Shown here one piece after another: positions 10,817-23,432 of a stretch of DNA of 64,000 nucleotides; within the stretch, counting starts at the first letter, position 1, and every line of letters begins with the position of its first letter. Under the pieces are notes generated by a model, which worked only from the letters and a program-made list of their open reading frames with translations, was not told where the DNA came from and made no database searches. Position numbers and translations under genes: made by a program. This DNA is from Labia minor (taxonomy: Eukaryota; Arthropoda; Insecta; Dermaptera; Spongiphoridae). The DNA is taken from contig OY720344.1 of assembly GCA_963082975.1 (NCBI GenBank), forward strand, positions 71,390,546 through 71,454,545, in the 5' to 3' direction.

Positions 10817-11473
10817 AATAAGTTGACCTGTGGCCAGGTCCGAACCGACCGACGGTTTGAAATAAATTAATTTCCAGCTACAGAAACAATTTCAAATAAT
10901 TTTCATATATCTATTAATGTAATAAAAAACAGATATGGATACATAAATAATAAATATAAACATTTTTAATTTTATTTTATTTATAATATATATGCAAGAC
11001 CAGGCTGTGACGTCATGAATGGCTAGATGACGTCATATAATTTTAAATCAAGAAAAAACTAATAAATATGATTTTTCTCGAGGATAAAACCAATACAAAG
11101 TGCATGATTCGTGGTGATATATAAAAAAATCTCCTTTGGTGTGAAAATAACCCTTTCCTTCCTATCGTCGATCGCTAATACTACCACTTCCGGTTTGCGG
11201 AATTGCACCAAAAGTTGATCAATTCATCCCACTGATGCATTAAGTAAATATACAAAATTTCATCAAAATCGGTTGAGCCGTTCAGGCTGTACACATCTAT
11301 ACGGACGGACAGACGGACAGACGGACGGACGGACAGACGGACGGACAGACATCATGCTAAAAATACTTTTTTCTGTTTAGAAAATGCATGATTCGTGGAG
11401 ATATGTAAAAATCTCCACATGTGAAATTTGGTGTGAAAACAATACCTCCCTTACTATCGTCGGTCGGTAAAAA
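10817..11473 (+). repeat. Repeat D, copy 1 (unclassified interspersed repeat)
   Basis: This ~657-bp block is nearly identical to 44375-45028, and unrelated flanks start on both sides at the same points. It opens AATAAGTTGACCTGTGGCCA and closes TATCGTCGGTCGGTAAAAA. The 11-mer ACCGACCGACG occurs near the start and, reversed, at the end, like a short inverted repeat. A ~85-bp module (GCATGATTCGTG to TATCGTCGRTCG) occurs twice, at about 11101-11185 and 11386-11472, separated by a (GACG/GACA)n tract. Two perfect TGACGTCA sites lie at 11008-11015 and 11028-11035. There is no coding capacity. Confidence 0.8.
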
Positions 11474-11749
11474 AGTAATATAAATGAAGAAGACTCTTTT
11501 AATTCAATATAATTAACTCACTTTGAACATTAACTTTGTCTATTGGTTAATATTTTTTTTTACAATAAAAATCTAAATAATAATTAAATATAAATTTTAA
11601 TTATTTCTTATTAAATGTTTGATTAATTTGCATATAATATATATATGTATAATTCAGGGAATTATATAATGTAATTTATTCTAAAATTTAAAATAAAATT
11701 CCATTTTCAACTAGTTACTGAACGGAAAAAATAAAGTTACCTATCGCTG

Positions 11750-12010
11750 TGGCTCTTCGGAACTCGAAAGGTTTTGGCCTCAGAAACTACATTTTTCCAA
11801 TAGTCCTTATCTAGAGATCTAACTCCTACTTTCTGCCATCTCTCTCACGTCCCTTCCTACATTGACCGCCCAGTGCGTCCTTGCTGTTCCAAGCGAACGT
11901 TTCCCAATCGTCTCCCTAAAAATATATTTTTCGCCATTCGAGCCAAGTCCATCGCAGCCTTCTCGATTTTATAATCCTGCTTATGTCGGGAGATGCAATT
12001 CCTAGAGATA
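11750..12010 (-). mobile_element. RTE LINE 3' fragment
   Basis: It matches the minus-strand RTE tail found at 55790-56010: TTCCTACATTGACCGCC, GCGAACGTTTCCCAATCG, then TTTTATAATCCTGC. Frame remains only, no ends. Confidence 0.6.
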
Positions 12011-12204
12011 GACAAATAAATTTGAAATATGGAATTGTAAAATACATTGTGAATGAAAATATTTTCTGAAAATAAAATGATTATCGGTAATTGATATGAG
12101 AAATCATTATTACTCCAAAATATTGTTGCCTATATAAAAGGTGTTACTGGTACGTGCTGCCATCTGTAAGATATGGATTTCATTTATTTAATTATACAGG
12201 TTAT

Positions 12205-12640
12205 ACTAGCAGACCCGGCAAAGCTTCGCTTTTGCATGTGTGTCTGTATACATATATACGTATGTGATAATTGAACACTTAATAATAATAATAATGTATT
12301 AAATGAATATAATAGAAATTTTAGTTTTAATTGCACTTTTTTTAGTTTTTATTTTTATTTATTTTTATTGGAATTATTACAAATAATAATAATAATAACA
12401 ACAATAATAATAATATCTATATATTTAATACGATAGTGTCCGTCTGTACGCAAAAAACTCCAGAGCCTAAACTACAAGGAGTAAGGTAACCAAATTTTTC
12501 TGAGGTGAAGGGTACCTCAAATGATGAAAAATAAAAAAGAAATTAGAATCTTAGGTAACTCCTGAGCTGAGCTGCGGGTGTTCCATTTTCCAGAAATATA
12601 TATAAAGGAGAGTGTTTGTATGTATGTAATTTGTTTACTT
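12205..12640. repeat. Unclassified repeat remnants
   Basis: The phrase TACTAGCAGACCCGGCAAAG near 12208 and GTCCGTCTGTACGCAAAAAA near 12429 resemble ends of insect interspersed repeats. (AATAAT)n runs separate them. No boundaries can be fixed. Confidence 0.3.
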
Positions 12641-12764
12641 TTTTGCTGTCATAGAAACAGATTTATATATAATTAGAACCTCTCTCTCTCCCTCTATTTA
12701 AAATTTTAAAAAATGGAGTGTTCTAGCCAAATCAAGAAATTTAAATGCCTTAAGCAACATTGAT

Positions 12765-13893
12765 AGGTAAATGAATTGGACTGGAAGAGGAGACATATGA
12801 TTAGAGAAATTGGGGAAAAATCAACCGAAATGTAATTAAACAAAAAAATTCAAGAATTATGATACGGATACGACTTACATACAATTAACATACAAAATGT
12901 AGAATTTGAAAAAGAGTATAAATATTTAAATACTTAAGATCTCTAATCACGAAGGATAATAATATTCGAGAAGAATTTAAATCGACGTTGTAATTGAGTA
13001 TCGCCTGTTATTATGCAGTAAAGGGGCTTATCTCATCAAAGAGGATCAAAATTAATATATATAAAACAATTATTTTTCATGTTGATCGATGACTAGGGTG
13101 ACCATATTTCGAAAACACCAAACCGGGACATACGGTATACCTTTTTTTTAGAACTAAATTTAAAAAATTTTGAAAAAAAAAATTACGAAATGTCCTAAAT
13201 ATTGAAAAAACAGTAGGGGGTCCCGAAGACATTTTTGGGACAGAGCACCTAAAGACGGGACTTTTGGTCACCCTATCGATGACTCTGGGAGACCTGAGTA
13301 GATTTAGAGTATTTGTGAGATTAATATTGTTCGCAGCATTTATAGGCCAAAAGAAGATGAGGTCACTGGGGGATGGCGGAGATGGCATAACGAGAAATAA
13401 TGTCCAGATATAGTTAAGGTTATAAAATCAAGAAGGCTGGGATGGGAAGGGGACATGGTTGGAATTGGAGAAACTAGAAATTGGGAGAAACCGATTGGGA
13501 AACATCCGGTGGAAGACCAAGGACCAAGGTGGGTGGACAATGAAGGAAGGGACATGGGAGAGATGGGACAGGGTAGGATTTGCTTGTAGCTCAGGATAGG
13601 GACGCTTAGAGAAATGTGGATGCTGCGGCTAAGAACTTTCGAAAACTGTAGAGACACAGAGTTAGATAAATATAACATATACAATAATAATATATAATTA
13701 ATTTACTGATTAAATTAAAATATATTTTACAAGAAAACAAATACATGTCTTATCTACTTATACTGATTGAAACAAAATGGATGAAAACCTTTTACATACA
13801 GACTTTCAACCAAATACTATGTATCACTCGGGGGTACAGGGGGCGGAGCCCCCGTCTAGGTGTGAAGAGCGCCGTAGGCGCTCGGAGCAGCTA
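12765..13893 (+). mobile_element. Helitron/RTE composite, 3' part, with CTAG end
   Basis: It runs from RTE-derived sequence (GTAAATGAATTGGACTGGAA, also at 41177) through RT C-terminal coding remains to the hairpin pair and a terminal CAGCTAG followed by T at 13894. The RTE remains read RSIYRPKEDEVTGGW near 13333-13378, VIKSRRLGWEGDM near 13420-13458 and QDRDA...RNVDAAAKNFRK near 13590-13645, typical of the tail of RTE-like ORF2. It is interrupted by the MITE at 13094-13275. The 5' Helitron end is not found. Minus-strand frames here are antisense shadows. Confidence 0.75.
13094..13275. mobile_element. hAT-type MITE (182 bp) with 8-bp target duplication
   Basis: Both ends read TAGGGTGACCA in inverted orientation, and TCGATGAC flanks both sides (13086-13093 and 13276-13283). 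Removing it joins two halves of the RTE-derived frame. An 8-bp duplication fits the hAT superfamily. No coding capacity. A degraded relative of its right end appears near 42690-42755. Confidence 0.85.
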
Positions 13894-14867
13894 GTACCGT
13901 TTAATTCGTGAAAATAATAATAATAATAATAATTTATTAAATGAATATAATTGAAATTTTATTTTTTATAATTACATTTTTATTTTTTTTATTAATAATT
14001 ATTACATTTTTATTGGTTGGAAAATTATTTCTACTTTATTAATTGTTAATAGTTATTACATTTTAATTAATAGTTTTCGGAATAAGTATATTCTCTTATT
14101 ATAGAGATTCTTATTGTTTGTCTCACAAGTCTACCTATATTATTTCATTACCATTGTATGATTCAAAATAAAATTCAAAATATTTAATAGGACATGACAT
14201 GATCTTAGTATTTTTCCCATCCCAGAATATTTGCTAATATTACATGTTGGAGTTCCAATTACCTGCATATTTAATGGCAATTTCAATGCTGAATATGCTT
14301 TTAAATAAAAGAAAATTTGAAGAAAGTAATTGCAATTATTATTATTAAGAATCAACAAATAAATTTATTAAATATACATTTAAATATGTAAATAAATCTA
14401 TATATAAATTTAATAAATATTCAAACAATAATTGAAACAATATACAAAAAACGATTCAATATTTTACTTACATAGTGATTTATATTTTTATATTTATTAA
14501 AACTGTTATTAGGGTATGTTTTTTTGACAGTTTAAAAAAAATTTAAAATATTAATAAAATTTATCAAAATAATAAATTGAAAAGATTTCCAATTATTTTT
14601 ATTTATTTATTGTAAATTTTTAATGTAACCATGGTAACCATGAATAGACTTTTACCAAAATATTACTAATTAAATTAATTTTGGATAAATTAATTTTGGA
14701 TTTAACTACACTAAAACCTTCCTTGGTATGCCCTGAAAAATCCCTGAAAATTTCATGGCAATCGGACGGGTAGTTTTTGAGTTTAGGCGAGACACACACA
14801 CAGACATATATATAGATAGATATAATAAATTTGACTAAAATTAAACTCAATTAAAATATTTTCACAT
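13894..14867. other. Spacer with one repeat fragment
   Basis: AT-rich sequence starting with (AAT)n after the Helitron end. At about 14690-14830 a GC-richer piece with GGCAATCGGACGGGTAGT followed by (CA)n resembles the tail of an unclassified arthropod repeat. No gene is seen. Confidence 0.45.
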
Positions 14868-15290
14868 CGCCATTCTTTTCTCTCCCATTCTAACCAAGTA
14901 CTATGCCCATCGCATCCTTCTCGATTTTATAATCCTACCTATGCCTGGAATTGACGAAACTCCTATTATATTTAAGTTGTCTAATACTTCAATTTTTTTT
15001 TAATTGGATTCCGTTTGATTTTTTCCCAATTTGCCTAATCACATATTCCTGAACTAAATTAATTAGAATTGGTGATAGTGTATCTCCTTGTCATTACCCA
15101 TTCCGAATTTCGAAAGTTTCTGACAATTGATACCCAATTGAGACAAATTTGAATCATACTTAGTAGTTTTTTCATATTTTCTATTAAGATCAAAATTTGA
15201 AAAAATTTATCCCGGTCTATATTGAGTCAGATGCTTTACTAAAGTTTACAAATAATTGGGGAACAGAAATATTGAAATAAAGTAATAAAT
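14868..15290 (-). pseudogene. RTE LINE fragment covering RT motifs, degenerate
   Basis: Read from 15290 down, the minus strand shows PQLFVNFSKASDSI, fitting the RT motif LFVDFxKAxDS, then GDTLSPILINLVQEYVIR near 15086-15034, fitting the QGDxLSPxLFN motif. An RTE tail piece (RIIKSRRMRWA-like) follows near 14925. Frames shift between these pieces. This is the RT palm region missing from most other RTE copies in the window. Confidence 0.6.
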
Positions 15291-16369
15291 AAGGGAAAAT
15301 TAGTAGTATATGTTAACTTAGGCTCTCAATAAAATAAATTACCTGTAATTTTAATATTGTAAGTTGTCTATTTAAACAAGATTGATAAATAATAACACAT
15401 ACTATATTCCTCCATATTAAGATAATTAAATTTTATAATCAATTATTTAATTTATATCAGTAAAATCTATCTTTCTTCATAAAAATAAATGAATACCTAC
15501 TTGCAATTTGTATAGTGGATTGTTTTAAAACAAAATAATTTGGAAATATTTAATAGGTTGAAAAAACTATGAGTTTTTTTATTTTAATTAATTATATAGA
15601 TTCCTTAGATCAACTGTACGTATATATATAATAATATATATTGTAAATTTGTACATTGTCCTACTTACCCCCTCCAATTCTGGGTATATACTTGAATAAA
15701 CATGGGTTAACAAATCGAAATTATAATGTATAAATGCATTTGTCACCTGGACCAAAGATTATGATAATTTATTTAAAGTAAATTTAAAATTGACATGTAT
15801 CTTTATATCTCAATATCAAATATAATATTTATATATAATTTTTTTAATCCAAATTTCCAGTCAATAAACTGGAAAAAATAATTTTTTTTCTCATCGATCA
15901 AAGCGCAATCCTATTTTTTTATATCCGTACAAAATTAATTGTTTTGACTAAATTTGTGTAAAACAAAACAATAATAATTCAATCAAGTCAAGTGTGATTT
16001 CAAAAGAAAATCCAGATAACTCTTTCATTGAATATTTGAATGTGATTTCTTCCACGCGAGAGTGACTGAGCGCCCGGAAAAATACAATCCACTTTTATTG
16101 GATGTTGCAATTGGATTATCAACGTGAGATCCGATTAGTAGTGTGTCATGATATCTCCTGCTAATCATTTATTCATTTATCCGGTTATTTTTTTAACAAA
16201 TGACCGTCTCATTGGGTGGGGCAAAATGTTTACTACTGATAGACACAAAATGATGAGTAGAATTAAAGACTTTTGTCCTTTTAAACTGTTATATAATACT
16301 AATTAAATGTTTTTTATGGAGTAGAAGCAACATTTATTTAATTAATGAATTTATAAAGATATACTAGTG
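15291..16369. other. Spacer with a GC-richer island at about 15990-16270
   Basis: Most is A/T-rich. The island around 16040-16230 (CCACGCGAGAGTGACTGAGCG and following) is of mixed composition, without repeat ends or an open frame, and could be unique regulatory DNA; that is inference only. Confidence 0.4.
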
Positions 16370-16770
16370 ACCCAGAGTAAACCAAATTTCATACGCGAAT
16401 AATTTTATTTAAATAAAAATTTTAATTTTAATTTTTATCATATATAAGTAAATAGAATCGGTAAAAAAATATCAAGTTAATCATGAGGAATTATTGAAAG
16501 TTGATTTATAAGAAAAATAATTTTAATTCATAATTTTTTTTAATTAATGAAATTAATTAACATGTATAAGAATCTAACTATGATTTGGGAAACTTGATCA
16601 AATGGCACAATATCTCAAAAACTTTTTTATCAATTTCAATAATCTTTTCTAATAACTCCGTAGGACATTAAAAGGAATCGAATGTCCTTGGAATCGTTTA
16701 AATCCGTTAAACCGTTTTAACAAAGTTCATGTCACCAAATCGGTCTTAGCCTTTTAAATATATAGATATA
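16370..16770. repeat. Unclassified repeat fragment
   Basis: It begins TATACTAGTGACCCAGAGTA near 16360 and ends near TTTTAAATATATAGATAT at 16755, wording similar to the piece at 12205. It has no frame. The pattern suggests an old interspersed element, class not determined. Confidence 0.3.
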
Positions 16771-16799
16771 TGTATAAATATCCGTTAATAGTTAATTAT

Positions 16800-17066
16800 A
16801 TAGGTTGTAATACTCGTAATGTGAACATGAGCTGGCTGATCTTCTATCTCATCTCAAAGTCTTTGTGATGTACGAGGGTTGGTGAAAGCGGGTCCTATAC
16901 CATATAATGGTAAAGTAGCATTGAGGGGTTCTTTAAGATTGTCTATATTCAGGGCCTGGACCTGAGTGGTCTCCATCTTTCTTGTTAGGATGACTATCTC
17001 GGTCCTCCACAATCTACCCCAAGCTACTCGCTTATCATTCGGAGACCTAGATAAATCACTTCTCAA
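16800..17066 (-). other. Unassigned coding-like patch
   Basis: A minus-strand frame of 70 codons starts at 17066 (MRSDLSRSPNDKRVAWGRLW) and includes KEPLNATLPLYG and a stop near 16854, then stays open again (DEIEDQPAHVHI). GC content is far higher than in the neighbourhood. I do not recognise the protein. It could be a fragment of a mobile element or of a dead host gene. Confidence 0.3.
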
Positions 17067-18480
17067 ATCCTCATCTTTTTTCTCCGTTAACTTTTGAATA
17101 ATTGTGTAATTTACTAATTTCAGGATAATTTATAATTTTTTATTTGTTAAATATAATATTTTAGATAAAGTTTATTGAATATCGAGAAAAATTACAATAG
17201 ATTAATTTTTATTAATATTAAATAATAATCACAATATATTAAAAAATACCTTTAATAAAGATTATATTTTAAATTTTTATATTTTTAGGATTATTTAAAA
17301 TTTAATAAAATTTACTATAATTAAAACGTCCAAATACAATCAATTCAATAGAATATATATTATAAATTGAAATAATGTCAAAGTGTATTGATTATTTGGA
17401 TTCTAACTCATTTGTCAATGTATATTGAGATATACGTAATACTAATATTGACAATAAATATTGGTTGTATGAGGAGAGGTTAGGCTAACCCTTCAAGGGT
17501 TTAAGATCTTACTTCTAAAAGATAAAATTAATGAATTTATAAATATTCTCTTACGTAAACATTTTTGACAAATTTATTTTCATTAAATTGACATATTGAG
17601 AAAAATAGTTTTTTATTCATTTATATAAATTTATAATATAGGCTATACACGTCATGAAAAAACGACAGGACTGGTGCTCTGCAGTCGGCTGCAGTCAAGA
17701 AATAGGCCACAAGATATATGCAAAATATAGAAGTAATTAATAATTAAGTAATTAAAAAAATAATCTATCAAGTTCTCCTTGATCTATGGTTTCTCAATTG
17801 GTTTCCACAGAAACAACCAAGTTTCTTGTTTATTTTTCTCAGTCTTCTAACCATCCGCCTAATCGCAAACTATATTTTTAATTTTCACTTTAATGATTGA
17901 TTCATTGTATTTAAACAAATTCAAATATTCTAATTTTTAAATTTATATAGAATTTGATATTAATATTATGTTTTAATATTACATCAAAAAAGAGAATCAA
18001 AAAACATAATAAATAAAAGAGGAAATATTTTAATAAATTATAATAGAATATAATCATTTGGATTTAATACAAATTTAAAAAGAGAAAAATTTAAAACAAC
18101 TCCTTTATATCATTTGTCTAAAAAATAATTTACTTTGTATATAATCTATAAAAGAAAATTCTAAACTTACTTGACCAAGTTATTAAAATAAATCACAAAA
18201 ATTAAAGAATAATGATCAATAATTTGATTTCTATCAAAGATAAATGCTTAAAAAATTAATTTGTATGATATTAATTTAAATATTCTGTTCTGATTGTAAA
18301 AGAAAGGGGATTTTAAATTGATGTAATTAAGTTTTTATTCTCATTAATGAATAAACTTCTATTATCTCGACTTTACTTAAAACAAACTGATAAAATATTA
18401 ATTTTTTTATTGTGATAAATTCTTATATTATTATATATGTAAAGTAAATTATACAAATGCATTAAAAAAAAATTTAATTT
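17067..18480. other. AT-rich spacer
   Basis: Low-complexity sequence. Small inverted motifs such as GGTTAGGCTAACC near 17486 and two CTGCAG sites near 17682 are too short to interpret. No gene is seen. Confidence 0.5.
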
Positions 18481-18708
18481 TCCATTAATAACAAGAAGAC
18501 AAGGGAATGTCAAGGGTTAGCATTCAGAGGAAACACTAAAGAGCCCTTAAAGTACCACAAACCAACTACCCTTCGGACCCGTCTCATCAGGAGCTCATAC
18601 GAACAACTCATCACTTTAAGAGGACTTGACATTCATCTGACAGAGGTCATCAACACTTTAATAGAGTATAAATATACAGGGAAGCGAAAATCAAGTTCAA
18701 GTATATAA
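18481..18708 (+). other. Unassigned coding-like patch
   Basis: An open plus-strand frame without a clear start reads GNTKEPLKYHKPTT and then LIRSSYEQLITLRGLDIHL, ending with TAA at about 18706. The patch is GC-richer than its flanks and has helical, protein-like composition. It faintly recalls gag regions of LTR elements, but I cannot name it. Confidence 0.3.
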
Positions 18709-19611
18709 TGAATACAAACTAAAGTTTTGAATGAATAAATTTATTCTATTATATATTTTTATATAAATGGAGAATAAATATAAAAGAAGTACTTAATTTT
18801 AATAATAAAATATATTATTTATTTATTTATTTATACTTTGTTCTGTAATTAAATGTTATAATTAGTATAATGATAAAGTAATGGAATAATATTCTAAAGT
18901 ATCATACAGGAAAAAAATATTTCAATAATTTAAAATTTCAAAATAAAAAAAATGTAAAAAACAGGTTACAACAATTCATTCTTAATAAAATATATAGAGT
19001 GTTAAGTTAAGTGAATGTTAACAGAGAATAACGTAATGGTAGGAAAGGTTTATTTGGTCATCTTTATACAGATTATTAAATAATTAAGTATAGAATGGAA
19101 CACAATTATTCAAAAAACCGATTGTGGACGTTTTTTGTTTATTCGAGAAGTTTATTTTATTATATTTAATTTAAATCAATTTTTCAGATCAGTTTGTACA
19201 AACAAACATGATAAATATACAAATTCTACTAACTTATACATTCTAACATACTATACAAACAATTAAAAAAGTGCAGATGTCATAAATAGTACATTCAAAA
19301 TTATAAACTGAATTGTAATATTTAAATTACAAGCATTTGATGAAAAAGAACGTTTATAATGATTATTAGATTAGAAGTATATTTTCGAAAAAAATTATTT
19401 TCTTAATAAAATCATTATATTAAAAAGTATATTTTTATAATTATTATATTTAACACATTTGGTAGATTTTTGCCAAAAATTAATCCATTTGAATTTTGAG
19501 AGTTGCAGGTGAAATTATAAGTAGTTTCTTATAGTAAGTTTCTCAATGAACATCTAGAAATAATTGAGAAAGTCTTCAGAAATTTATAAATTAAATAAAA
19601 ATAGTCTATAG
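18709..19611. other. AT-rich spacer
   Basis: (TTTA)n near 18815-18830 and otherwise featureless A/T sequence. Confidence 0.6.
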
Positions 19612-19850
19612 TAGGGTCTTCGCAAAGTTTAAAGAATTTAATAACAGTAAGAGACCTTACTCTCAGTACCGGGTTCAAAATCCACACTGGATAAGGGAGT
19701 TTTTCTCTAGCTGGGGTCTTTACGAAAGATATTCATCCATCAAACGTGATCAAAATTGGGAAGCATCTTGAAATAAAAAGTAGCGACCGCTGAACAAGAA
19801 AATCAAGATAATAGTAATGAGAATCTATTATACTGATCATACAACAACTT
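19612..19850 (+). repeat. tRNA-derived SINE, old copy
   Basis: A B-box-like GGGTTCAAAATCC near 19669 is followed by a body matching the SINE at 32225-32490: CTGGGGTCTTTACG, GATCAAAATTGGGAAGC, AAAAAGTAGCG and ATCAAGAAAATCAAG-like segments. The head has decayed. No duplication was identified. Confidence 0.6.
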
Positions 19851-19964
19851 TCCCCGTTTAAGTAGTAACTGACTTAATAGATGCTGCCTTATCATAGAAT
19901 TTACAATAGTCAGAGAATTATGTTTTATTTTACCACATAAATTATTTTATTTTTGAAAATTAGG

Positions 19965-20010
19965 TGAGGTCTGAACCTGCATCCTCAGTACTGTAGTTAG
20001 CATTTTAGTT
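19965..20010 (-). repeat. Possible SINE head relic
   Basis: Reverse complement reads GATGCAGGTTCAGACCTCAC, which fits a B box in the layout of the SINE heads in this window. No body follows. Confidence 0.3.
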
Positions 20011-21785
20011 TTGCTTTGATTTATTTTTACAAATATTTACTTACTTGTTTTCAGTTTATTTGTATCTATTATTTATATTTATTATAAGTTTATTTTGTTT
20101 ATATCCGCATTTACCTGATTATTTAAGGTCCTGGCGTATTACAAAAGTACAAACATCCTATACACCCAGAGTATAGAATAGCAATTATATGACTTGGAGT
20201 AGTCTAAAAAATATAAATATTTAAAAAATAAATTTAATTGCTTTTTTTATTACTGTTTTTATTTTATTGCCCATTGTACAATATATTCATTGAAACAATA
20301 TAATGTATTTAAATTATTATTTTAACGAAAAATATTTTTAATTTGTTGGACAAGTATAAGTTGTTAGATCCACGCATGGATGGTTTATATTAAACAGAAA
20401 TATTCTCTTTTCTTTATTTATTTATATACATTAAAAATAATTAATTTAATTATCACCCGGTAATAAATTTATTTATTTATTTTATACCCTATTATTGTTG
20501 TTAAATGTAAAAAAAATCGTTTGATAATTTCTATTGTGAAACTTCACCAGTATTCAAACAAATCATTTATACATTATTCAAGAATTTATGTAAATTATAT
20601 AGCAAGAGATATAATTCAGCAAAGCTAGACGTCAACAACAGAATTCTATAGGCATAAAAATCTCTTGATATTCCGAAATCGTGTATGAGTCTTCACTCAA
20701 CGCCATTCTAAAGTTAAAAGAAAAAAAAAATAAATAATAATAATATTCATGAAAAAAAGAAATTAAAAAAATTTAAGAGATAAAAATAAAATATTTTGGT
20801 GAAAAATTTATATTAATTTAAAAATATTACAAAAAATAAATAAATAATCCTCTGGTTGATTTTAAGTATGATTGACAGATATATAGTTATCCTACAGTAT
20901 ATATTATAATGCGAGTTGATTGAAAAAATTTATTTCTCGTATAACCATAAAAAATCATAATTAGAAAAGAAAATTGGTAAAAAAATTTAATAATAATTTT
21001 ACAGAATTTATTTAATAAATAATTTTCATTATTATTTTATATTAAATATTTAACTGGAATTTAAAGAATAAACATAAATATGTGGTTTAAATTATCACTT
21101 CATTATCGTCTTTCTTTTTATAAGAGGTTATACGTATTGTCAATATATTTATTATTTATTTATATAAAAATTAAGGTAGGTTTTTGTAAAATTTAAATAA
21201 CCCCAAAAAATCAATCATTGTAAAGTATTTTTTTTAATAAATTGATATTTAGATTTTTTTTTATCATAAAATAGAAAAAACTCCTACTTTTTTAAACTTT
21301 TTAAATGAGTGAATTTTCTAAGAATTCTAAGTTGATATGTAAAAAAAGGAATGACTTTGAATACCAATACTAATTCTATTCTATTCTAAATCACTTCAGT
21401 GTCAATTCAGAATAATATTTACATAAAAACATTTTAGAAATATATGGAATTCGTTTGAATATCACACAATCAATGTTCATGAATCCAATCCAATTTCATT
21501 TCCCATTCTTTTTCTTTTACTGAAAATTTTATCAGATTTTTAAGTTGTTAATAATTTTTTACTAGTAATTTCAATATTATTCGTTTTATTTTTCATTGGA
21601 CAAAAAATAAAATAATTGGTGCAAAAATAATATGTAATCTGGTGAATCAATTTCGTTCTCTATAAAAATACCATCCCTTATAATTCATTAATAATAATTA
21701 ATACAAATTTATATATACTAATTCAAATACCTTTTAATATTATTTAGCATATTAATACAAATCTCTAAATATCTACATTTATATG
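20011..21785. other. AT-rich spacer
   Basis: No frame, element end or RNA gene is recognised. Short T-rich and (ATTT)n tracts only. Confidence 0.6.
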
Positions 21786-21793
21786 GTTTAGAC

Positions 21794-22282
21794 CCGTGTT
21801 TCCTAAAGTGGGGCCCACTTTCCCGATAGGGAGGCAATACAAAATGTCGCGACACGAGTTTAACCCTTTCTATGGGCTATTTAAATAAGTGCTGTAAATT
21901 ATTTACTGGTAAAAAAGAAATCGTCTGGAAATAACAGAACGGGGAGACTTGAGACTGAAGCTAACCAAATTGAAACCTAACATAAAATCTCTGTGCAGCA
22001 AGCATCAAGCGCAAGATCTCACTAATATTAAATTATTATATAAAGATCTTTGTTAAAATTATTTCGAATTTTAATTTTAGTTTTTCACTATTTGTTTTGA
22101 AAATTTACTTAATTTCGTTAACAATTTCCTAGTGATTTCTTCCTAAAACCTATCATTTAAGTTTCTTACTTGAACAATTCAATTTTTTAATATTAAAAAT
22201 TATGTATGTGTTACATAGGGAGGCATAAGAATTTGAGAAGTACTTAGTTGGGGCATGACATAAAAATGGTTGAGAAACACTG
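21794..22282. mobile_element. Non-autonomous hAT element (489 bp)
   Basis: The left end is CCGTGTTTCCTAAAGTGG and the right end, reversed, CAGTGTTTCTCAACC. The flanking octamers are GTTTAGAC (21786-21793) and GTTTAGGC (22283-22290), one mismatch. Right-end sequence (GGCATGACATAAAAATGG) is shared with the MITE at 40017-40188, placing both in one family. The plus-strand frame at 22248 crosses the right end and is not a gene. Confidence 0.75.
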
Positions 22283-22290
22283 GTTTAGGC

Positions 22291-23385
22291 CTTATTATCT
22301 ATTTACATTCAAAAGATCTAAATCTAATTTTCTGGGTCATATAGAAAATCTCTTATTAATTCATTCATATAACTATGATAATTTAACAAATCAATTCAAA
22401 CTATTAGTTTTGAAGTATCTAAAAGTTTCCGGACACTCTACTAAATTGAAAAGTTTTATAAGGTAAAATGTTTGACAAATAGCAAAAGTTTGTAAAGTAA
22501 ATTAGCGTAATGAAAGACATAGACAAGTTCAGAAAGATATGACTAAAACAAATGTAAAAAGAATAAAGGTTAGTTTCATGTGAGAATAGTTGTTACACGA
22601 GTTAAATTCAGTAATTTTGAATTAAAATTTAAACTATAAATTTTAATATTATAAACTATAACAATAGACAATTAAAACAAATATTAAAATCAAATCATGT
22701 TTGGTATTTATTAGTAGAGATTAGACAACCACTTTCTCTGTCTATTTAGTGTGGTTGAGAAGAAAGGGATGTTTGCTGGGTTCTATCCATAGTTGCCAAC
22801 CATATTCAAAGCAGACTAAAATTAGCAGAGTTGTATTAAGAGCCCAAGTTCTATACTCATTAATATTTGAATAGGCTAGTCGAAACTTTAGAAAAAATAA
22901 TCCCTCTTGTGTATCGTATAATCTAATTTAAATTTAAACTATTGACTGAAAACAACATAATAAATACAAAACAAATATATATGAAAGAAAATAGAAATAC
23001 TCACTTAAATTCACCAAATATTAATTAGCAGTTATGAAAAAACATACCTGAAACAAACATATTTTGTTTAAAAGAATATAATTTAGAGACTATATATATA
23101 TTTAAAAAAAATAAATTAATTTAATTACTTATTGAATTTATGAAATAAACTAACACGATATTATATTAATTTAAAATATCGGACTGAAAGAAAACAATTT
23201 TATTTATTATAAATAATCATAAATCAAATAAATCAAATTAAAATTAATATTAAGTTAATTATTGAATCGATAGATTTTAAGAATATTTATGAAAGAACTA
23301 ATTAGACAAACTTGCTATGAGATGGTAGAATAATTGGAATAAATTTAATAAAATATATAAAAAATACGAATAAAATGAAGTTTAG
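22291..23385. other. AT-rich spacer
   Basis: A mixed-composition patch around 22720-22900 has no recognisable frame or ends; otherwise low-complexity sequence. Confidence 0.5.
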
Positions 23386-23432
23386 AATAAGCAGGAAGAC
23401 ACCACGTAGGTTGGTGGTTAACGGTGTTAACC

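Noticed and set aside
13077-13684. Two minus-strand frames of 103 and 114 codons
   Set aside because: They are antisense to the RTE relic, and one reads through the MITE; no motif of their own.
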